DNA from: Streptomyces sp. GESEQ-4
GTDB lineage: Bacteria > Actinomycetota > Actinomycetes > Streptomycetales > Streptomycetaceae
Assembly (NCBI RefSeq): GCF_017948455.1
Contig: NZ_JAFFSU010000011.1
Location: forward strand, 186,001 to 250,000
Reading direction: 5' to 3'
Length of the DNA stretch: 64,000 nt
Positions 60,772 through 64,000 of this stretch are shown piece by piece; position 1 is the first letter of the stretch; the number at the start of each line of letters is the position of its first letter. The notes beneath the pieces were generated by a model. That model searched no databases. It was not told where the DNA came from and saw only the letters and a list, made by a program, of their open reading frames with translations. The translations under genes and the position numbers were made by a program.

Positions 60772-61428
60772 CTAGGCGGGATTCCCCTGGGTGTTCTGCG
60801 GGTTCGCCTGGGTGTTCTGCGGGTTCGTCCGCGGCGCTTTCCGCGAGCGCGACCGGCGCCAGCGGCTCAGCAGCCCTTCGGGCACCTCTTCCGCGGTGAG
60901 CGCGAAGACGAGGTGGTCGCGCCAGGCTCCGTCGATGTGCAGATAACGCGGACGCAGCCCCTCCTCGCGGAATCCGAGTTTCTCCACGACCCGGCGGCTG
61001 GGCCCGTTCTCGGGGCGAATGCAGACCTCGATGCGGTGCAGACCAACGGTCCGGAAACAGTGGTCCACGACAAGCGCCACAGCCGTGGGCATCACCCCGC
61101 GTCCTGCCACATCCTCGTCCACCCAGTAGCCGATGTGCCCCGAGCACATCGAACCCCAGGTGATCCCGGCGACCGTCAACTGCCCCACCAGCCGTCCCTG
61201 GTACTCGATCACGAACGGCAGCATCCGGCCCGCGTTCGCCTCGGACCGCAGATGGCGCACCATCTGGCGGTAGGTCGGCCGGTGCGCGATCGGCCCGGTC
61301 GGCGTGGGCGGCGGAATCGTCGCCTCCCAGGGCCGCAGCCAGTCGCGGTTGCGCCGGTTGACCTCGCGCCAGGCGCGCTGGTCGCGCAGCTTTATCGGCC
61401 GGAGGACGACATCGCCGTCCACCAGCAC
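60772..61428 (-). CDS. GNAT-family acetyltransferase, RimJ/RimL type
   Basis: A 218-residue acetyltransferase with VVLRPIKLRDQRAWREVNRRN at the N-terminus, the acetyl-CoA loop VDEDVAGRGVMPTAVAL and ENGPSRRVVEKLGFREEGLRP, as in ribosomal-protein N-acetyltransferases. The C-terminal tail has a tandem repeat (NPQNTQANPQNTQGNP) that the core family lacks. The GTG at 61,428 lies 20 bases after the mogA stop. Its place in the galU-glp-moaC-mogA cluster is conserved in Streptomyces. The substrate is unknown. Confidence 0.85.
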   Translation of the reverse strand: MLVDGDVVLRPIKLRDQRAWREVNRRNRDWLRPWEATIPPPTPTGPIAHRPTYRQMVRHLRSEANAGRMLPFVIEYQGRLVGQLTVAGITWGSMCSGHIGYWVDEDVAGRGVMPTAVALVVDHCFRTVGLHRIEVCIRPENGPSRRVVEKLGFREEGLRPRYLHIDGAWRDHLVFALTAEEVPEGLLSRWRRSRSRKAPRTNPQNTQANPQNTQGNPA

Positions 61429-61448
61429 GGCCGGCCAGGATGGGCTGT

Positions 61449-61955
61449 TCAGCTCGCACCCCCACTACCGGCGCCGGGTCTGGGGTGGTCCCCGCCGCGG
61501 ATCTGGTCGACGGCGTGCGCCAACAGCGGCTGCAGGACGGCCAGTCCGTCCCTCACCCCGCCGGTGGACCCGGGCAGGTTCACGATCAGCGTCCGCCCGG
61601 CCACCCCGGCCAGACCGCGGGAGAGCGCCGCCGTCGGCACCTTCTCCCGTCCGAACGCACGGATGGCCTCCGCGATGCCCGGCACCTCGTGGTCGATCAC
61701 CCTGCGGGTCGCCTCGGGTGTGCGGTCGGTGGGCGAGATGCCGGTGCCGCCGGTGGTGACGATGGCGTCATAGCCGGCCTCGACGCCCGCGCGCAGGGCG
61801 GCCTCCACCGGGTCGCCGTCGGGGACGACCTGCGGGCCGTCGACCGCGAAGCCGAAGCCCTTGAGGCCGTCGGCGATCAGTGGGCCGCCCTTGTCCTCGT
61901 AGACCCCGGCGGCCGCCCTGTTGGAGGCGGTGACCACAAGAGCGCGGTACGTCAT
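61449..61955 (-). CDS. mogA: Molybdenum cofactor biosynthesis protein, MogA/MoaB type
   Basis: A 168-residue MogA/MoaB protein, which adenylylates molybdopterin before metal insertion. It has TASNRAAAGVYEDKGGP, VEAGYDAIVTTGGTGISPTDRTPEAT and the C-terminal LPGSTGGVRDGLAVL, the conserved molybdopterin-binding motifs. The ATG at 61,955 overlaps the moaC stop (ATGA). Confidence 0.9.
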   Translation of the reverse strand: MTYRALVVTASNRAAAGVYEDKGGPLIADGLKGFGFAVDGPQVVPDGDPVEAALRAGVEAGYDAIVTTGGTGISPTDRTPEATRRVIDHEVPGIAEAIRAFGREKVPTAALSRGLAGVAGRTLIVNLPGSTGGVRDGLAVLQPLLAHAVDQIRGGDHPRPGAGSGGAS

Positions 61956-62464
61956 GTCCGGCTCCAGTCGCCCGACTTGCCGCCCGTCTTCTCCTCCACC
62001 CGTACGTCCGTGATGACCGCTCCCTTGTCGACCGCCTTGACCATGTCGATCACGGTGAGCGCGGCGACGGAGACCGCGGTGAGCGCCTCCATCTCGACGC
62101 CCGTGCGGTCCGTCGTCTTCACGGTGGCCAGGATCTCCACGGCGTCGTCCGCGACCGACAGATCCAGTTTCACACCCGACACCGACAACGGGTGGCACAG
62201 CGGGATCAGATCCGGCGTGCGCTTGGCACCCATGATGCCCGCGATCCGCGCGGTGGCCAGGGCGTCCCCCTTGGGAACCCCCTCGCCGCGCAGCAGCTCG
62301 ACCACGCGGGGCGATACGAGGACGCGGCCGCTGGCACGGGCGGTGCGCGCGGTCACGTCCTTTCCGGATACGTCGACCATGCGCGCGGCGCCCGCGTCGT
62401 CAATGTGCGTCAGTCGGTCCTGCACAGAGGGTCCGGGGGTCTCCCCCCGGGAAGGCACAGTCAT
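61952..62464 (-). CDS. moaC: Cyclic pyranopterin monophosphate synthase
   Basis: MoaC converts the MoaA product into cyclic pyranopterin monophosphate. The 170-residue protein has LTHIDDAGAARMVDVSGKDVTARTARA, IMGAKRTPDLIPLCHPLSVSGVKLD and GVEMEALTAVSVAALTVIDMVKA, with the catalytic lysines and histidine. The first 15 residues (MTVPSRGETPGPSVQ) are encoded partly by a palindromic repeat (62,433-62,450) that is not part of the family core. A start at 62,527 would add 21 Gly/Pro-rich residues. Its stop overlaps mogA. Confidence 0.9.
   Translation of the reverse strand: MTVPSRGETPGPSVQDRLTHIDDAGAARMVDVSGKDVTARTARASGRVLVSPRVVELLRGEGVPKGDALATARIAGIMGAKRTPDLIPLCHPLSVSGVKLDLSVADDAVEILATVKTTDRTGVEMEALTAVSVAALTVIDMVKAVDKGAVITDVRVEEKTGGKSGDWSRT
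62433..62450. repeat. Palindromic repeat within the moaC start region
   Basis: CCGGGGG-tct-CCCCCCGG (18 bases) is a near-perfect hairpin located in codons 5-11 of moaC, similar in style to the one inserted in tatD at 3324-3345. The element may be intergenic repeat sequence captured into the 5' end of the gene. Confidence 0.5.
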
Positions 62465-62548
62465 GGCGTGTGGCGCTCCCGGTCCGGGCCCGCCGCGGTA
62501 CGGCGCCGGGCCAGTTGTGCGCGACACGGTACCCCCAACCTGGGGCGC

Positions 62549-63871
62549 TCAGCGGAGCAGGACCACCTCGACCTCGGCTCCGGGCTCGACGGACTCCGTG
62601 TCCTCGGGGACCACGATCAGCGCGTCCGCGTGTGCGAGGGCCGCGACCAGGTGGGATCCGGCCCCGCCGACGGGGGTCACCTCGCCGTCGGCGTACGTCC
62701 CGCGCAGGAACTGTCTGCGCCCCTTCGGCGAGGTCAGCGCCTCGTCGGCGGTGAGCGTGGCCCGGGTGGTGGGCCGGTGGACGTCGTCGAGGCCCATGAG
62801 GGTGCGGATCGCGGGGCGGACGAACAGCTCGAAGGAGACGTACGACGACACCGGGTTGCCGGGGAGTGCCAGCAGCGGGGTGTGGTCGGGGCCGATGGAG
62901 CCGAAGCCCTGGGGCTTGCCGGGCTGCATGGCGAGCTTGCGGAAGTCGATTCCGCTGCCCGCCTCGTCCTCGTCCCCGACGTGCGACAGCGCCTCCTTGA
63001 CGACGTCGTACGCGCCGACGCTCACCCCGCCCGTGGTGACCATGAGGTCGGCGCGGACGAGCTGGTCCTCGATGGTGGACCGGAGCGTCTCGGCGTCGTC
63101 GGCGACGGCGCCCACCCGGTAGGCGATGGCGCCGGCGTCACGGGCGCAGGCGGTGAGGGCGAAGCTGTTGGAGTCGTAGATCTGGCCGCTGCCGAGCTCC
63201 TGGTCGGGCTGGACGAGTTCGCTGCCGGTGGACAGGACGACCACGCGCGGGCGCGGGCGCACGCGTACCGAGCCGCGTCCGATGGCGGCGAGCAGCGCGA
63301 TCTGCGGCGGACCGAGGACGGTGCCGGCTTCCAGGGCGCGGTCGCCGGCCTTCACATCGCTGCCCATCGCGCGTACGTGCGCGCGTGCCTCGGCCGACCG
63401 GTACACCTGCACCTGCCCGTCGGCGCCCGTGGGGGCCAGGCTGCGTGCGCGCATCCCGGTCACCGGGCCTTCACCGAGGCCTCCGTCGGTCCACTCCACG
63501 GGGACGACGGTCTCCGCGCCGGGCGGCAGCGGGGCGCCGGTCATGATGCGGGCGGCCTGTCCGGGCCCCACCTGGAGCAGCTCGGCCTGGCCCGCCGCGA
63601 CGTCCCCGACGACCTCCAGGACCGCCGGGAACTCCTCGCTCGCGCCCGCGACATCCGCGACCCGCACCGCGTACCCGTCCATGGAGCTGTTGTCGAACGG
63701 CGGCAGGGACACCGGCACCGTGACGTCCTCGACCAGGACGCAGCCCTGGGCGTCGAGGAGTTGCAGCTCGATGGGTTCCAGGGGGCGGACGGTGGCGAGG
63801 ATGTCCTCCAAGTGCTCGTCCACCGACCAGAGGTGGTCCTGACCGGCGGTGCGGGGCGCGGCGCTGCTCAA
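62549..63871 (-). CDS. glp: Glp, MoeA-like molybdotransferase/gephyrin homologue
   Basis: A 440-residue MoeA/gephyrin-like protein. It has an N-terminal domain with VPVSLPPFDNSSMDGYAVR, the MPT-binding domain (VVLSTGSELVQPDQELGSGQIYDSN, ADLMVTTGGVSVGAYDVVKEAL, ALPGNPVSSYVSFELFVRP) and a C-terminal domain. MoeA inserts molybdate; in Corynebacterium the homologue Glp instead binds FtsZ and its receptor GlpR during division. Here it sits with sepX/glpR and one moaC-mogA pair, so both roles are possible. It starts at TTG 63,871 after AGGAG, 5 bases beyond the galU stop. Confidence 0.87.
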   Translation of the reverse strand: MSSAAPRTAGQDHLWSVDEHLEDILATVRPLEPIELQLLDAQGCVLVEDVTVPVSLPPFDNSSMDGYAVRVADVAGASEEFPAVLEVVGDVAAGQAELLQVGPGQAARIMTGAPLPPGAETVVPVEWTDGGLGEGPVTGMRARSLAPTGADGQVQVYRSAEARAHVRAMGSDVKAGDRALEAGTVLGPPQIALLAAIGRGSVRVRPRPRVVVLSTGSELVQPDQELGSGQIYDSNSFALTACARDAGAIAYRVGAVADDAETLRSTIEDQLVRADLMVTTGGVSVGAYDVVKEALSHVGDEDEAGSGIDFRKLAMQPGKPQGFGSIGPDHTPLLALPGNPVSSYVSFELFVRPAIRTLMGLDDVHRPTTRATLTADEALTSPKGRRQFLRGTYADGEVTPVGGAGSHLVAALAHADALIVVPEDTESVEPGAEVEVVLLR

Positions 63872-63876
63872 CGTTG

Positions 63877-64000
63877 CTACATCTCCTCGGCTACGTAACT
63901 GCGAAGCCAGGTCCGGAAGTCCGGTCCCAGGTCTTCACGTTCGCACGCGAGTCTGACAATGGCACGCAGATAGTCGCCGCGGTCGCCGGTGTCATAGCGG
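63877..64000 (-). CDS. galU: UTP-glucose-1-phosphate uridylyltransferase (3' end only)
   Basis: The minus strand reads RYDTGDRGDYLRAIVRLA and then ends FRTWLRSYVAEEM and a TAG at 63,877. This is the normal C-terminus of GalU, which makes UDP-glucose. The start lies outside the window. It is upstream of glp with a 5-base gap, so the galU-glp-moaC-mogA cluster is probably one operon. Confidence 0.85.
   Translation of the reverse strand, partial: RYDTGDRGDYLRAIVRLACEREDLGPDFRTWLRSYVAEEM

Overview
The window is chromosomal DNA from a Streptomyces (or very close relative). The backbone has very high GC and GTG/TTG starts. Gene order matches the Streptomyces core: ispE-ksgA-rpfB-tatD-rsmI/pmt, paired penicillin-binding proteins next to an SsgE-type SALP, and galU-glp-moaC-mogA-sepX. 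Streptomyces-type intergenic repeats are also present.

Layout. 1-10.8 kb holds housekeeping and cell-wall genes: ispE end, ksgA, rpfB, tatD, a zinc-ribbon gene, rsmI, the O-mannosyltransferase pmt, two tandem PBPs and ssgE. 11.0-13.6 kb is a cobalt/nickel ECF transporter operon (fused M/N component, Q, O). Its promoter carries a perfect inverted repeat between the -35 and -10, and the transcript looks leaderless. 13.6-18.6 kb has ohrR/ohr, a serine hydrolase, small secreted and DUF1876 proteins, and a metallophosphoesterase.

18,793-35,449 is an integrated conjugative element of about 16.7 kb. A large serine integrase appears to have placed it inside an EamA-family transporter gene. The 3' end of that gene lies at 18,673-18,792 and its 5' end at 35,450-36,175. 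The two halves join in frame across a 2-bp GA/TC core. The element has a transfer and replication module (HUH-type Rep with an apparent frameshift near its start, small Spd-like proteins, an FtsK-type TraB, an SCO3933/Pra-like regulator, a KorSA-like GntR repressor, a 147-nt hairpin), an ATPase/TPR regulator pair and an APH-like kinase. A distinctly lower-GC cargo follows (29.7-35.0 kb): an orphan N6-adenine DNA methyltransferase, divergent from a three-gene operon encoding a protein with two GHKL ATPase modules, a receiver-domain protein and a soluble ComEC-like metallo-beta-lactamase protein. I consider this cargo the best candidate for an undescribed, probably defensive, phosphorelay system.

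36-64 kb returns to host DNA: ybaK, a methyltransferase, yceI, GNATs, TetR with an MMPL exporter, a tricorn-type protease, a MerR-linked monooxygenase/hydrolase/SDR operon, an exonuclease III gene broken by one amber codon, an SDR with an HTH regulator, a NarL-type two-component system with an ABC/FtsX exporter, tRNA-Ala(CGC), and the sepX-GNAT-mogA-moaC-glp-galU block. In that block the MoeA-like Glp and the membrane protein SepX/GlpR probably serve cell division as well as, or instead of, molybdenum cofactor synthesis.
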